A stretch of DNA of 64,000 nt from Chelatococcus caeni (GCF_014196925.1 NZ_JACIEN010000002.1:248001-312000), one strand, 5' to 3'. Counted from the stretch's first letter, positions 8,125-18,152 are shown. Numbers and translations: made by a program. Notes: generated by a model from the letters alone, not told the origin.

Positions 8125-9255
8125 ATGAGCGAAGCGGATGATTTTGTCGACGCGATCGTCGTCGGCGCGGGGGTGGTCGGGCTGGCCGTCGCACGGGCGC
8201 TCGCGCTCGCCGGCCGCTCGGTGGTGGTGCTGGAGGGCGAGGGCGCCATCGGCACCGGCACGTCCGCGCGCAACAGCGAGGTCATCCACGCCGGGCTCTA
8301 TTATCCGGAGGGCAGCCTGAAGGCGCGCCTCTGTGTCGAGGGGCGGCGCGCGCTCTATGCCTATTGCGCCGCGCGCGGCGTGCCGCACCGCCGTTGCGGC
8401 AAGCTGCTGGTGACGGCGAGCGAGGACGAGATCGCCGCCGTCGCGGCGATCGCCGAGCGCGGCCGCGTCAACGGCGCCGAAGACCTCGCGATGATCTCCG
8501 GCGCCGAGGCGCGGCGCATGGAGCCGGAACTGGCAGCGGTCGCGGCGCTGTGGTCGCCGCAAACCGGCATCATCGACAGCCACGCCTATATGCTGGCGCT
8601 GCAGGGCGATGCGGAGAACGCCGGCGCCGTCCTCGCCTTCAACACGCCCTTCGTCGCGGCCGAACCCGCAGCACAAGGGTTTCTCGTCAGGACCGGCGGG
8701 GCGGAGCCCATGCGCCTTGCCTGCCGCGAGCTCGTCAATGCCGCCGGCCTCGGCGCATCGGACGTGGCAGACCGAATCGCGGGGCTGCCGTCAGATGCGG
8801 TGCCGCGCACGCGCTTCTGCAAGGGCAGCTATTTCATCCTCGCCGGGCGGGCGCCCTTCTCCCGGCTCATCTATCCGGCGCCCAGCGCCCATGGCCTCGG
8901 CGTGCACCTGACGCTCGACCTCGGCGGGCAGGCGCGCTTCGGGCCGGACACGGAGTGGGTCGAGGACATCCGCTACGAGGTCGACGGCGCGCGCCGTGCG
9001 GCCTTCGCCGCGGCGATCCGCCGCTACTGGCCCGGCCTCGACGAGGAGGCCCTGTCGCCCGGCTACAGCGGCATCCGCCCCAAGATCGTGAGGGAGGGAG
9101 AGCCGGCGGCCGATTTCCGCATCGACGGGCCGCAAACCCATGGAATGGCCGGCCTCGTCAATCTCTTCGGCATCGAGAGCCCGGGCCTCACCGCCTCGCT
9201 CGCCATCGCCGAGGAGGTTCTGGCGCGCCTCGAGGGAGGACGGCCGCCCGCCTGA
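8125..9255 (+). CDS. FAD-dependent oxidoreductase, L-2-hydroxyglutarate oxidase (LhgO)-like
   Basis: A 376-residue DAO-fold flavoenzyme. [18 protein letters not shown] (about 10-27) binds the FAD dinucleotide, and the block [20 protein letters not shown] is characteristic of LhgO and its relatives, which oxidise L-2-hydroxyglutarate to 2-oxoglutarate. The C-terminal GYSGIRPK and [20 protein letters not shown] blocks complete the family pattern. L-2-hydroxyglutarate is an intermediate of one lysine degradation route, which would fit the dehydrogenase two genes away, but the genes are not in one operon. It could act on another 2-hydroxyacid. It probably ends as a single-gene unit, with pncB starting about 100 bases downstream. 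Confidence 0.75.
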   Translation: MSEADDFVDAIVVGAGVVGLAVARALALAGRSVVVLEGEGAIGTGTSARNSEVIHAGLYYPEGSLKARLCVEGRRALYAYCAARGVPHRRCGKLLVTASEDEIAAVAAIAERGRVNGAEDLAMISGAEARRMEPELAAVAALWSPQTGIIDSHAYMLALQGDAENAGAVLAFNTPFVAAEPAAQGFLVRTGGAEPMRLACRELVNAAGLGASDVADRIAGLPSDAVPRTRFCKGSYFILAGRAPFSRLIYPAPSAHGLGVHLTLDLGGQARFGPDTEWVEDIRYEVDGARRAAFAAAIRRYWPGLDEEALSPGYSGIRPKIVREGEPAADFRIDGPQTHGMAGLVNLFGIESPGLTASLAIAEEVLARLEGGRPPA

Positions 9256-9357
9256 CGCGGCGCCGGCATGCGCTGGCCGTTCTTGCGTCCGATATATGGC
9301 AAAGCCTAGTTTCGGCACGGGAGAACGCCGAACGGGACGGGCCGACGGAGCCGGGGC

Positions 9358-10650
9358 ATGACGGACATCGCCACACGTGTCTACAATCACAAGTGGAAGA
9401 TCGACCCGATCGTCCGCTCCCTGCTCGACACGGACTTCTACAAGCTGCTGATGGCGCAGACGATCTTCCGGCGCCAGCGCGACACGCGCGTCACCTTCTC
9501 GATCCTCAACCGCTCGAAGGACATCCGCCTCGCCGACCTCGTCGAGGAAAGCGCCCTGCGCGAGCAGCTCGACCATGCCCGCAGCCTGAGGCTGACCCGC
9601 GGGGAATCGACCTGGCTGCGCGGCAACATGTTCTACGGCAAGCGCCAGATGTTCGCGCCCGAGTTCATCGAGTGGCTGGAGGGCTTCCAGCTGCCGGCCT
9701 ACGACCTTCGGGTGCGCGACGGCCAGTACGAGCTCGAGTTCGACGGGCCGTGGCTGGAGACGACCTTCTGGGAGATCCCGGCGCTCGCCATCCTCAACGA
9801 ATTGCGCTCGCGCGCCGTGCTCGCCGCCATGGGCAAGTTCGAGCTGCAGGTGCTCTATGCCCGGGCCATGACGCGGGTGTGGGAGAAGGTGCAGCGGCTC
9901 AAGGCCCTGCCCGGCCTGCAGATCGCGGATTTCGGCACGCGCCGTCGCCATGGCTTCCTGTGGCAGGACTGGTGCGTGCAGGCGATGATCGAGGGCCTGG
10001 GCGATGCCTTCACCGGCACCTCGAACTGCCTCATCGCCATGCGCCGCGAGGTCGAGGCCGTCGGCACCAATGCGCACGAACTGCCGATGGTCTATGCGGC
10101 GCTCGCCGACAGCGACGCCGAGCTCGCCGCCGCGCCCTACCAGGTGCTGCGCGACTGGCAGGAGGACTACGAGGGCAACCTGCTCATCATCCTGCCCGAC
10201 ACCTACGGCACCACGCATTTCCTGGCCGCCGCGCCGAGCTGGGTGTCGAGCTGGACGGGCATCCGCGTCGATTCCAAGGATCCGATCGAGGGCGGCGAGG
10301 AGGCGATCCGCTGGTGGCGCGAGCGCGGCGAGGACCCGCGCAAGAAGCTCGCCATCTTCTCGGACGCCCTCGACGTCACCGCCATCGAGCGCATCCACTA
10401 CCATTTCGCCGGGCGCATGCGCTTCGGCTTCGGCTGGGGCACGCTGCTCACCAACGACTTCCGCGGCTTCGCGCCGGACGGGGCGCTCGACCCCATCTCG
10501 ATCGTCTGCAAGGTGGTGTCGGCCAACGGCCGCCCTGCCGTGAAGCTGTCGGACAATCCCGCCAAGGCCATGGGCCCGGCGGCCGAGGTCGAGCGCTACA
10601 AGCGCGTCTTCGAGCTCGAGGAGCGCGCCGAGCGGCCGGTGCTCGTGTAA
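9358..10650 (+). CDS. pncB: Nicotinate phosphoribosyltransferase
   Basis: The 430-residue protein converts nicotinate and PRPP to nicotinate mononucleotide in the Preiss-Handler NAD salvage pathway. [16 protein letters not shown] (about 21-36) is the N-terminal family signature. The [10 protein letters not shown] segment contains His240, matching the histidine that is phosphorylated in the E. coli and Salmonella enzymes. FSDALD and [10 protein letters not shown] near the C-terminus are the phosphoribosyl-binding blocks. Length is normal for the proteobacterial type. Together with pncA at 12.4 kb it completes the nicotinamide-to-NaMN salvage steps, and its substrate may be shared with the catabolic operon at the left edge. 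It converges on prfC with nine bases between stops. Confidence 0.95.
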   Translation: MTDIATRVYNHKWKIDPIVRSLLDTDFYKLLMAQTIFRRQRDTRVTFSILNRSKDIRLADLVEESALREQLDHARSLRLTRGESTWLRGNMFYGKRQMFAPEFIEWLEGFQLPAYDLRVRDGQYELEFDGPWLETTFWEIPALAILNELRSRAVLAAMGKFELQVLYARAMTRVWEKVQRLKALPGLQIADFGTRRRHGFLWQDWCVQAMIEGLGDAFTGTSNCLIAMRREVEAVGTNAHELPMVYAALADSDAELAAAPYQVLRDWQEDYEGNLLIILPDTYGTTHFLAAAPSWVSSWTGIRVDSKDPIEGGEEAIRWWRERGEDPRKKLAIFSDALDVTAIERIHYHFAGRMRFGFGWGTLLTNDFRGFAPDGALDPISIVCKVVSANGRPAVKLSDNPAKAMGPAAEVERYKRVFELEERAERPVLV

Positions 10651-10659
10651 GGGGCGGCC

Positions 10660-12258
10660 TCAGGCCGCCTTCTTCTGGTAGTCCTTCACGTCCGAGAAGC
10701 GGATGGCCGGCCAGCGCTCCTCGTCGTAGCGCAGCGAGAAGGGGCTCGAGGCCATGAACACCGGCGCCCCGTCGAGGTCGGCGGCCATGGCGGAATTGTT
10801 CGCCGTGGCGAACTTGTCGAGCTCGGCCTTGTCGTCGGCGCTCACCCAGCGGCAGACGGAGAAGCGCGTCGTCTCGTAGGCGGCGTCGAGGCCGTATTCC
10901 GTCTTCAGCCGTTCGATCAGCACGTCGAGCTGCAGCGCGCCGACGACGCCGACGATGGCGCCCGAGCCGTCGTTGGGGATGAAGAGCTGCACGACGCCTT
11001 CCTCGGCGAGCTGCTCGAGCGCCTCCCGCAGCTTCTTGGCCTTCATCGCGTCCTTGATGGAGATGCGGCGCAGGATCTCGGGGGCGAAGCTCGGCACGCC
11101 GCGGAAGACGATGTCCTCGCCCTCGGTGAGCGTGTCGCCGATGCGCAGCGTGCCGTGGTTGGGGATGCCGACAACGTCGCCGGCATAGGCCTCGTCCGCC
11201 ACCGTGCGGTCCTGCGCGAAGAAGAACTGCGGCGCGTTGAGGCTGATGGCCTTGCCGGTGCGCACGAGCTTCGCCTTCATGCCGCGCGCCAGCCGCCCCG
11301 AGCACACGCGCATGAAGGCGATGCGGTCGCGGTGGTTGGGATCCATGTTGGCCTGGATCTTGAAGACGAAGCCGGTCATCTTCGGCTCGTCCGCCTCGAC
11401 CGTGCGCTTGTCCGCCTCCTGCCCGCGCGGGGAGGGGGCATAGGCCGCCATGGCGTCGATGAGGTCGCGGATGCCGAAGTTGCGCAAGGCGCTGCCGAAG
11501 AAGACGGGCGTCAGGTGCCCCTCGCGGAAGGCGGCGAGGTCGAAGGGCTTCAGCGCCTCCTCGGCGAGCATCGCCTCCTCCTGCCAGGCGCCGGCCTCGT
11601 GCGCCGGCAACAGCGCCGCGAGGGCCGCGTCGTCGGCGCCGCTCACCTTCATGGTCTCGTCGTCGGCGATGCGCCGCACCGTCTTCGTGCCGAAGGTATA
11701 GGTGCCGGCGAAGCTCTTGCCGGCGCCGATCGGCCAGTTGATCGGGGCCGTGTCGAGCGCCAGCGTCTTCTCGATCTCGTCGAGCAGGTCGAAGGGGTCG
11801 CGGCTCTCGCGGTCGAGCTTGTTGATGAAGGTGACGATGGGGATGTCGCGCAGCCGGCAGACCTCGAAGAGCTTGCGCGTGCGCGCCTCGATGCCCTTGG
11901 CCGCGTCGATGACCATGACGGCGGCATCGACCGCGGTCAGCGTGCGGTAGGTATCCTCCGAGAAGTCCTCGTGGCCGGGCGTGTCGAGCAGGTTGAAGAC
12001 GCAGCCGCCGTATTCGAATGTCATCACCGAGGTGACGACCGAGATGCCGCGCTCACGCTCGATGCCCATCCAGTCCGAGCGCGTCTGCACGCGGTTGCGC
12101 TTGGCCTTGACCTCGCCGGCGAGCTGGATGGCGCCGCCGAAGAGCAGCAGCTTCTCGGTGAGCGTCGTCTTGCCCGCATCCGGGTGGGAGATGATGGCGA
12201 AGGTGCGCCGCCGCGCGATGGGGTCGGCGGGCCCGCCGTTGACGAGGGGGCTTTGCAT
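10660..12258 (-). CDS. prfC: Peptide chain release factor 3
   Basis: A 532-residue translational GTPase that recycles release factors RF1 and RF2 from the ribosome. The G1 loop is SHPDAGKT (residues 24-31). DTPGHEDF (G3) and NKLDRE (G4) follow in the GTPase domain, and the C-terminal third matches RF3 domain III (FRGVPSFAPEILRRI ... LQLDVLIERLKTEY). Full-length for the family. It starts at the ATG at 12258 in the gap it shares with the divergent pncA, so both promoters lie in 12259-12432. It stands between two NAD salvage genes but has no functional connection to them that can be seen. Confidence 0.97.
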   Translation of the reverse strand: MQSPLVNGGPADPIARRRTFAIISHPDAGKTTLTEKLLLFGGAIQLAGEVKAKRNRVQTRSDWMGIERERGISVVTSVMTFEYGGCVFNLLDTPGHEDFSEDTYRTLTAVDAAVMVIDAAKGIEARTRKLFEVCRLRDIPIVTFINKLDRESRDPFDLLDEIEKTLALDTAPINWPIGAGKSFAGTYTFGTKTVRRIADDETMKVSGADDAALAALLPAHEAGAWQEEAMLAEEALKPFDLAAFREGHLTPVFFGSALRNFGIRDLIDAMAAYAPSPRGQEADKRTVEADEPKMTGFVFKIQANMDPNHRDRIAFMRVCSGRLARGMKAKLVRTGKAISLNAPQFFFAQDRTVADEAYAGDVVGIPNHGTLRIGDTLTEGEDIVFRGVPSFAPEILRRISIKDAMKAKKLREALEQLAEEGVVQLFIPNDGSGAIVGVVGALQLDVLIERLKTEYGLDAAYETTRFSVCRWVSADDKAELDKFATANNSAMAADLDGAPVFMASSPFSLRYDEERWPAIRFSDVKDYQKKAA

Positions 12259-12432
12259 GGGGCGTCAAAAAATCTTGCGGCGGCGGACCGGCAGGGAGGA
12301 AGGGCCTCGCCGGCTCCGGCAGCGCCTGGAACCACGGTTGGCGCGTTCTTTCCAGCCATTGGCGGCCGTGTCAATGGCAGGCATTGACGGAGCGTCCGGC
12401 GCGCCGGATCCTGCGGCCGTGAACGGGAGCCG

Positions 12433-13071
12433 ATGATGGCAGGGATCCGGATCGACGAAGCGGACGTCCTCCTCGTCGTCGACGTGCAGAACGACTTCTG
12501 CCCCGGCGGGGCGCTGGCGGTCGAGGGCGGGGACGCCATCGTGCCGGTGGTCAACGCGCTGGCGCGGCGCTTCGCCCACGTCATCCTGACGCAGGACTGG
12601 CACAAGCCGGGCCACCTGTCCTTCGCCTCGGCCCATCCCGGCCGCAGGCCCTTCGAGACCGTCGAGATGTCCTACGGGCCGCAGGTGCTGTGGCCGGACC
12701 ATTGCGTCGAGGACACGCCGGGCGCCGAGTTCCACCCGGACCTCGACGTGCCCCATGCCGAGCTCATCCTGCGCAAGGGCTTCGACTCGGCGATCGATTC
12801 CTACTCGGCCTTCTACGAGAACGATCGCGTGACGCCGACGGGGCTCGGCGGCTATCTCAAGGAGCGGGGCCTGAGGCGCGTCTTCCTCGCCGGCCTCGCG
12901 CTCGACTTCTGCGTGCGCTACTCGGCCGAGGATGCGCACGGCCACGGCTTCGCGGTCACGGTCATCGAGGACGCCTGCCGCGCCATCGACCTCGACGGGT
13001 CGCTGGCCGCGACCGAGGCGGGGTTCGCGGCGCTCGGCATCGCCCAGGTGGATGCGGCCGATATCGGCTGA
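12433..13071 (+). CDS. pncA: Nicotinamidase
   Basis: A 212-residue isochorismatase-fold hydrolase that deamidates nicotinamide to nicotinate, feeding PncB. The catalytic triad is visible: Asp17 in DVQNDFC, Lys115 in LRKGFD and Cys160 in LDFCV. The metal-binding DWHKPGH block follows the first strand. Length is typical. Two ATG codons stand in tandem at the start with GGGAG just upstream. It is divergent from prfC and appears to be a single-gene unit, followed by a palindromic repeat element. Confidence 0.95.
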   Translation: MMAGIRIDEADVLLVVDVQNDFCPGGALAVEGGDAIVPVVNALARRFAHVILTQDWHKPGHLSFASAHPGRRPFETVEMSYGPQVLWPDHCVEDTPGAEFHPDLDVPHAELILRKGFDSAIDSYSAFYENDRVTPTGLGGYLKERGLRRVFLAGLALDFCVRYSAEDAHGHGFAVTVIEDACRAIDLDGSLAATEAGFAALGIAQVDAADIG

Positions 13072-13086
13072 GCGGAATGGCCTCCC

Positions 13087-13177
13087 CGTCATGCCTGCGC
13101 TTGTCGCGGGCATCCACGGTCCAGCACGGGCATCAGGTTCAAAGGCGTGGATGGCCGGGACGAGCCCGGCCATGACG
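13087..13177. repeat. Intergenic imperfect palindromic element, about 91 bases
   Basis: The left arm at 13087-13118 (CGTCATGCCTGCGCTTGTCG..) is nearly the reverse complement of the right arm at 13146-13177 (CGTGGATGGCCGGG..). The arms are separated by 27 bases. This is the classic intergenic palindrome of many Rhizobiales, in which a CGTCATGxCCGxGC arm pairs with GCCCGGCCATGACG. It lies between pncA and polA, which converge, and would fold into a long hairpin on either strand. No second copy of this type was seen in the window. Confidence 0.75.
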
Positions 13178-13281
13178 AACGGGGGCGGTCCTTTCGACCC
13201 GCTTCTGCCCTCTTCAGCTGAACCGCCGCATGGCCTGCGGGGCATGGCGGCGCTCAGCTGGAAGCGTCCGCAGCGCGTCGC

Positions 13282-16200
13282 TCAATGCGCCTCTTCCCAG
13301 TTGCCCGCGGCCCTCGCCTCGACCTCGAGCGGCACGGCGAGAGCCACGGCGGGGTTGGGTGCCTCGCGCATCACATGGGTGATGACCGGCAGCGTCCTGT
13401 CCACCTCGTTCTCCGGCACCTCGAAGACCAGCTCGTCGTGCACCTGCAGCAGCATGCGCGCGCCGAGGCCGGCCTTTTCCAGCGCCTCGTCCATGCGCAC
13501 CATGGCGCGGCGGATGATATCGGCGGCGGTGCCCTGGATCGGGGCGTTGATCGCCTGGCGCTCGACGAAGGCGCGCTCGGAGGGGTTGGACGACTTGATC
13601 TGCGGATAATGGCAGATGCGGCCGAACAGCGTCGTCACATAGCCGTTCTCGCGGCAGAAGCGCTTGGTCTCGTCCATGTAGTCGCGGATGCCGGGGAAGC
13701 GCTCGAAATATTTCCTGATGTAGGCCGAGGCCTCCTCGCGCGGGATGCCGAGCTGGTTGGCGAGGCCGAAGGCCGAGATGCCGTAGATGATGCCGAAGTT
13801 GATGGCCTTGGCGCGCCGGCGCACCAGGGGGTCCATGCCCTTCACCGGCACGCCGAACATCTCGGAGGCGGTCATGGCGTGGATGTCGATGCCGTCGGCG
13901 AAGGCCTGCCGCAGCTGCGGGATGTCGGCGATATGGGCGAGGACGCGCAGCTCGATCTGGCTGTAGTCGGCCGAGACGAGCTTGGTGCCCGGCGCGGCGA
14001 CGAAGGCCGTGCGAATCTTGCGCCCCTCTTCCGTGCGCACCGGGATGTTCTGGATGTTCGGCTCCGACGACGACAGGCGCCCGGTCGTGGTCGCGGCGAG
14101 CGAGAAGCACGTGTGCACGCGATGCGTCTCGGGATTGACGTAGCCGGGCAGCGCATCGGTGTAGGTGGATTTCAGCTTGGCGAGCTGGCGCCAGTCGAGG
14201 ATCTTCGACGGCAGCGGGTGGCCCTCGGCGGCGAGGTCTTCCAGTACGCCGGCGCCGGTCGCCCACTGGCCGGTCTTCGTCTTCTTGGCACCGGGCAGGC
14301 CCATCTTGCCGAAGAGGATGTCGCCCAATTGCTTAGGGCTGCCGATGGTGAAGCGCTCGCCGGCGATGGCGTAGATCTCCTCCTCGAGGCCAGCGAGCTT
14401 CTGGGCGAAATCGCCGGACAGGCGCGAGAGGATGGCGCGGTCGATGGCGATGCCGCGGCTCTCCATGCGCGCCAGCGTCGCCACCATCGGCCGCTCCAGC
14501 GTCTCGTAGACGCTCGTACGGCCCTCCGCGACGAGGCGTGGCTTCAGCGCGAGCCACAGGCGCAAGGTGACGTCCGCATCCTCGGCGGCATAGGCGGTCG
14601 CCTTGTCGATCGCCACCTTGTCGAAGGTGACCTGCGCCTTGCCGGAGCCGGCGACCTCCGAGAAGGCGATGGGCTTATGGCCCAGATGCTTCTCCGACAG
14701 GGCGTCCATGCCGTGCAAGCTGCGGCCGGCATCGAGCACGTAGGAGATCAGCATCGTGTCGTCGTAGGACGCCAGCGTGATGCCGTGGCGGGCGAAGATG
14801 AGCCAGTCGTATTTCAGGTTCTGGCCGATCTTGAGGACCGAGGGGTCCTCGAGGAGCGGCTTCAGCCGCGCCACCGCCTCGCGCAGAGGGATCTGGCCGG
14901 CGGCAAGGCCGTTGCCGAAGAGGTCGTCGCCGTCACGGTGCTGCAGGGGCACGTAGCAGGCCTTGCCGGGTGCCGTGGCGAGCGAGAAGCCGACGAGCTC
15001 GGCCTGCATGGCGTCGACCGAGTTCGTCTCCGTGTCGACGGCCACGTGGCCGCGCTCGCGGGCCTCGGCGATCCATTCCTCGAGGCGGGCGAGGCTCGTC
15101 ACCGTCTCGTAGGTGCTGCGGTCGACCGGGGCCGCCGCCTCGGCCGCGCGGCTCGCGACGAGCGCCGCCGGGACGAGAAGCTCGTCGCCCGGCCCCGTCG
15201 GTGTGGCCGACGCAGCGGTTGACGCAGGCGCCGCGACCGTCTCGCCGGGGCTCCAGCCGAGGCCGGCTCCCGGGGTGGCGAGGCGGGCGTCCGGCTCGAC
15301 GGCGGCGATGTCGACCTCGTAGAGCTCGCCGACGCGCTTGGTGATGGTGGTGAACTCCATCGCCTTCAGGAAGGCGACGAGGCTCTGCGGCTCCGGCGGC
15401 ACGAGCGCGAGGTCGGTGAGCGGCGTCTCGACGGTGACGTCGTCGACGAGCGAGACGAGCCGGCGGGAGATGAGGATCTGCTCGACGATGTCCGGGTTCG
15501 TCAGCGTCTCGCGCCGCTTGGGCTGCTTGATCTCGCCGGCGCGGGCGATGAGCGTGTCGAGATCGCCGTATTCGCCGATGAGCTGCGCGGCCGTCTTGAT
15601 GCCGATGCCGGGGGCGCCGGGCACGTTGTCGGTCGAATCGCCGGCGAGCGACTGCACGTCGACCACCTTCTGCGGCTCGACGCCGAAATATTCCAGCACC
15701 TCGTCGCGGCCGATGCGCCGCTCGGGCCGGAAGCTGCCCTTCGACTGGGTGCCGGAGGCCGGGTCGTACATGGCGACGCCGGGCCGGATGAGCTGCATCA
15801 GGTCCTTGTCGGCGGAGATGATGAGCACGTCGGCGCCGGCCTCCGTCGCCTCGCGCGCATAGGTGGCGATGAGATCGTCCGCCTCGTAGCGGTCCTGCTC
15901 GACCGGCTTGAGGCCGAAGGCGCGCACGGCCTCGCGCATCAGCGGGAACTGCGGGATGAGATCTTCCGGGGGCTCCTGCCGGTTCGCCTTGTAGGCCGGA
16001 TAGATCTCCTTGCGGAAGGACTGCTCCGACTTGTCGAAGATGATGGCGAGGTGGGTCGGGGTGATGCCGACCGCGCCCTCGCGGATGAACTGGAACAGCT
16101 TGGTGCAGAACAGGCGCACGGCGCCGGTGGGCAGGCCGTCCGAGCGGTAGTTGTATTTCCGGTCCTGGTTCATGGACTGGAAATAGGCGCGGAAGACGAA

Positions 16201-16290
16201 GGACGAGCCGTCGACGAGGAAGACGTGGTCCCCCGGCTTCAGCGCACGGGCGGCGTGGACGGCAACGGCGGGGGCGGCTTGCTCGGACAT
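13282..16290 (-). CDS. polA: DNA polymerase I
   Basis: A 1002-residue replication and repair polymerase. Residues about 20-320 form the 5'-3' flap nuclease (FLVDGSSFVFRAYF, LIISADKDLMQLI). An Ala/Pro-rich linker follows near 335-375. Residues about 385-580 are the 3'-5' exonuclease, with the intact acidic motif VAVDTETN, so proofreading is probably retained. Residues about 600-1002 are the polymerase with DYSQIELRVLAH (motif A), RRAKAINFGIIYG (motif B) and LLQVHDELVFEV (motif C). The start at 16290 gives a normal N-terminus. It heads a minus-strand block but ends against the convergent pncA and a repeat element. Confidence 0.98.
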   Translation of the reverse strand: MSEQAAPAVAVHAARALKPGDHVFLVDGSSFVFRAYFQSMNQDRKYNYRSDGLPTGAVRLFCTKLFQFIREGAVGITPTHLAIIFDKSEQSFRKEIYPAYKANRQEPPEDLIPQFPLMREAVRAFGLKPVEQDRYEADDLIATYAREATEAGADVLIISADKDLMQLIRPGVAMYDPASGTQSKGSFRPERRIGRDEVLEYFGVEPQKVVDVQSLAGDSTDNVPGAPGIGIKTAAQLIGEYGDLDTLIARAGEIKQPKRRETLTNPDIVEQILISRRLVSLVDDVTVETPLTDLALVPPEPQSLVAFLKAMEFTTITKRVGELYEVDIAAVEPDARLATPGAGLGWSPGETVAAPASTAASATPTGPGDELLVPAALVASRAAEAAAPVDRSTYETVTSLARLEEWIAEARERGHVAVDTETNSVDAMQAELVGFSLATAPGKACYVPLQHRDGDDLFGNGLAAGQIPLREAVARLKPLLEDPSVLKIGQNLKYDWLIFARHGITLASYDDTMLISYVLDAGRSLHGMDALSEKHLGHKPIAFSEVAGSGKAQVTFDKVAIDKATAYAAEDADVTLRLWLALKPRLVAEGRTSVYETLERPMVATLARMESRGIAIDRAILSRLSGDFAQKLAGLEEEIYAIAGERFTIGSPKQLGDILFGKMGLPGAKKTKTGQWATGAGVLEDLAAEGHPLPSKILDWRQLAKLKSTYTDALPGYVNPETHRVHTCFSLAATTTGRLSSSEPNIQNIPVRTEEGRKIRTAFVAAPGTKLVSADYSQIELRVLAHIADIPQLRQAFADGIDIHAMTASEMFGVPVKGMDPLVRRRAKAINFGIIYGISAFGLANQLGIPREEASAYIRKYFERFPGIRDYMDETKRFCRENGYVTTLFGRICHYPQIKSSNPSERAFVERQAINAPIQGTAADIIRRAMVRMDEALEKAGLGARMLLQVHDELVFEVPENEVDRTLPVITHVMREAPNPAVALAVPLEVEARAAGNWEEAH

Positions 16291-16401
16291 GGCTCTCGGA
16301 CGGGTGCTTCTCGGGAATCGCCGGTAAGGTCGGGGCGGGACTATGCCACGCCTCGCCCGCGTTCGCGATCCGTTTCGCTCGCCGTCCGGGGAAAACGGCC
16401 G

Positions 16402-17457
16402 TCAGCCGGCCGGTGCGAGACGCGCCGGGGCGGCGATGTGGCAGGCCCGCGGCCGCACGAAGAGCACGTCGAGCACCGTGCCGCGGATCAGCCGCTCGAA
16501 GACGAGCGGCGCGACGACGCCCGCCGCCGTCACGAGGGCGGCGCCCCAGCCGACGCCGATGACGTCGACGAGGCCGGTCTTGACGAGGAGGACGCGCATC
16601 GCCGCCATCGGCAGGAAGAAGGCGAGATAGACGACGATGGAGCGCTCGCCGCAATAGGTCAGCGGGCCGGCAAGGCCGCGCGCCACGAGCAGCGCGGCAA
16701 CGGCCGTGATGGCGACGGCGCCGGCAAGGCCGAGCGCGAGGCTCACCCCCGGCAGGGTGGCGATCGTCTCGTGGCCGCTCACCCCGCTCGGCGTGAAGGC
16801 GGCGAAGCCGTTGCCGAGGGCCCAGAGGCCGAGCCCAAGGAGCGCCGGCAGCGCATTGCGGCCCGCCCAGGCGGCAATGGCGAAGACGCGTGGGGCGAAG
16901 ACGTAGCCGGCGGCGAAATAGACGAAATAGGCGGCGAAGGCGTCGATCGCGAGCCAGCCGCTCTCGATGTGGGCGATCTGCAGGGCGGCGGCGCCGGCGA
17001 GGAGCGCCACCGGCGGCAGCCGGCGCAGCAGCTTCACCGCGACCGAGTAGACGGCGAGCATGTAGATGAACCACAGGGTGCCGAAGGGCTCGATGAAGCC
17101 GAGCGCGAAGAGGCGGACGAGCTCGGCCGGATCGCCGCCGGCGAGGCCCCAGCCCTTCATGGCGAACTGGATGACGTACCAGACAAGGTAGAAATAGAGG
17201 AAATGCACGATGCGCCGGTCGGCGAAGATGCGCCAGTCGCGCGTGACGGCCCGGCCGAGGAAGAGGCCGGAGACGAGGAAGAAGTCGGGCATGCGGAAGG
17301 GCTTGGCGAAGGCGACGACCTCATGCATCCAGCCCTCGCGGCCCACCGCCTCGCCGAGGCCGAGCGTCGCATGCATCATGACGACGAGGATGATGCAGAT
17401 GCCCTTGGCGGTATCGACCCAGGCGATGCGCTCGCCGGTCGGCAATGGCGACGTCAT
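16402..17457 (-). CDS. Membrane acyltransferase family 3 protein
   Basis: A 351-residue integral membrane protein with about ten hydrophobic helices. The N-terminal RIAWVDTAKGICIILVVMMHAT is the hallmark of acyltransferase-3 proteins, which move acetyl or other acyl groups onto surface sugars such as O-antigen or glucans. RMPDFFLVSGLFLG and LWFIYMLAVYS are further family blocks. The ATG at 17457 has GGGAG about nine bases upstream; the longer upstream reading frame lacks both site and similarity. No sugar-transferase gene is adjacent, so the acceptor is unknown. Tail residues are basic and cytoplasmic. Confidence 0.88.
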   Translation of the reverse strand: MTSPLPTGERIAWVDTAKGICIILVVMMHATLGLGEAVGREGWMHEVVAFAKPFRMPDFFLVSGLFLGRAVTRDWRIFADRRIVHFLYFYLVWYVIQFAMKGWGLAGGDPAELVRLFALGFIEPFGTLWFIYMLAVYSVAVKLLRRLPPVALLAGAAALQIAHIESGWLAIDAFAAYFVYFAAGYVFAPRVFAIAAWAGRNALPALLGLGLWALGNGFAAFTPSGVSGHETIATLPGVSLALGLAGAVAITAVAALLVARGLAGPLTYCGERSIVVYLAFFLPMAAMRVLLVKTGLVDVIGVGWGAALVTAAGVVAPLVFERLIRGTVLDVLFVRPRACHIAAPARLAPAG

Positions 17458-17579
17458 GCTGGCTGCTCCCGTTATGGCACGCCCTGTCCCGCAATGCGAC
17501 GCCGGCCGGGCCTGAGGCCGGCGTGCGCTCTCTTTCGGGCTTTGTCCAGCAAGCCTCGTGCCGGATGGCGGCAGGGATC

Positions 17580-18083
17580 TCAGATGATGCCGCGCGCGCC
17601 TTCGGGATCGAAGGCGGCGTGGAGGCGCGAGGCGGCGGCGCGGGCAAAGCGCAGCGTCACCTCCTTGCGGCGAGCGCCGGGCAGGGGATGGAGCGGCGCC
17701 TCGCGCAGCACGGCGGCGCCGTACTGGTCGGCGACGATGAGCCCTGTCGCCTCCGGCAGCACCTCCTGCGGGAAGTCGTCGGTGACGGCGAAGAAGAGGC
17801 GGTCGCAATAGGCCCGGTAGTCCTGCCACTTGCCGTCGGTGCGGAAGTCGGCGAGGCACGACTTGACCTCGACGACGGTGATGCGCCCGTCGGGGGCGAG
17901 CGCCACCACGTCGGCCCGCCGACCGGAGGCAAGGGTAAGCTCCGTCACCGTCACCTGGCCGAGGCCGGCGAAGAGCCGCCGCACCCCGCGCTGGACGGCG
18001 AGCGCGACCGGCGACTGGCGTCCGTCCTCCGGCAGCACCAGCACGCCGTCCAACCGGGAGGCCAAGTCACCCATCAAAGCCAT
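17580..18083 (-). CDS. mmcB: MmcB-family DNA repair protein
   Basis: A 167-residue protein resembling MmcB (formerly DUF1052), an alphaproteobacterial DNA-damage protein described in Caulobacter. The core GRRADVVALAPDGRITVVEVKSCLADFRTD (about 54-83) has the Asp and Glu-x-Lys pattern of the PD-(D/E)xK nuclease fold. WQDYRAYCDRLFFAV follows. Either the ATG at 18083 or the one nine bases later could be the start. It lies 70 bases downstream of the Yip1-family gene in the same orientation. No LexA-type site was recognised upstream. Confidence 0.85.
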   Translation of the reverse strand: MALMGDLASRLDGVLVLPEDGRQSPVALAVQRGVRRLFAGLGQVTVTELTLASGRRADVVALAPDGRITVVEVKSCLADFRTDGKWQDYRAYCDRLFFAVTDDFPQEVLPEATGLIVADQYGAAVLREAPLHPLPGARRKEVTLRFARAAASRLHAAFDPEGARGII

Positions 18084-18152
18084 CCATCGATATCATCCAC
18101 CCGTCACTTCGCCGTCCTTCGCCGGCGCTCCTGCCTTCGCACAGCTTTGGTC

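Noticed and set aside
16291-16401. Promoter or RNA element between polA and the acyltransferase gene
   Set aside because: Only GC-rich sequence without a recognisable -10/-35 pair, hairpin with T-run or conserved motif was seen.
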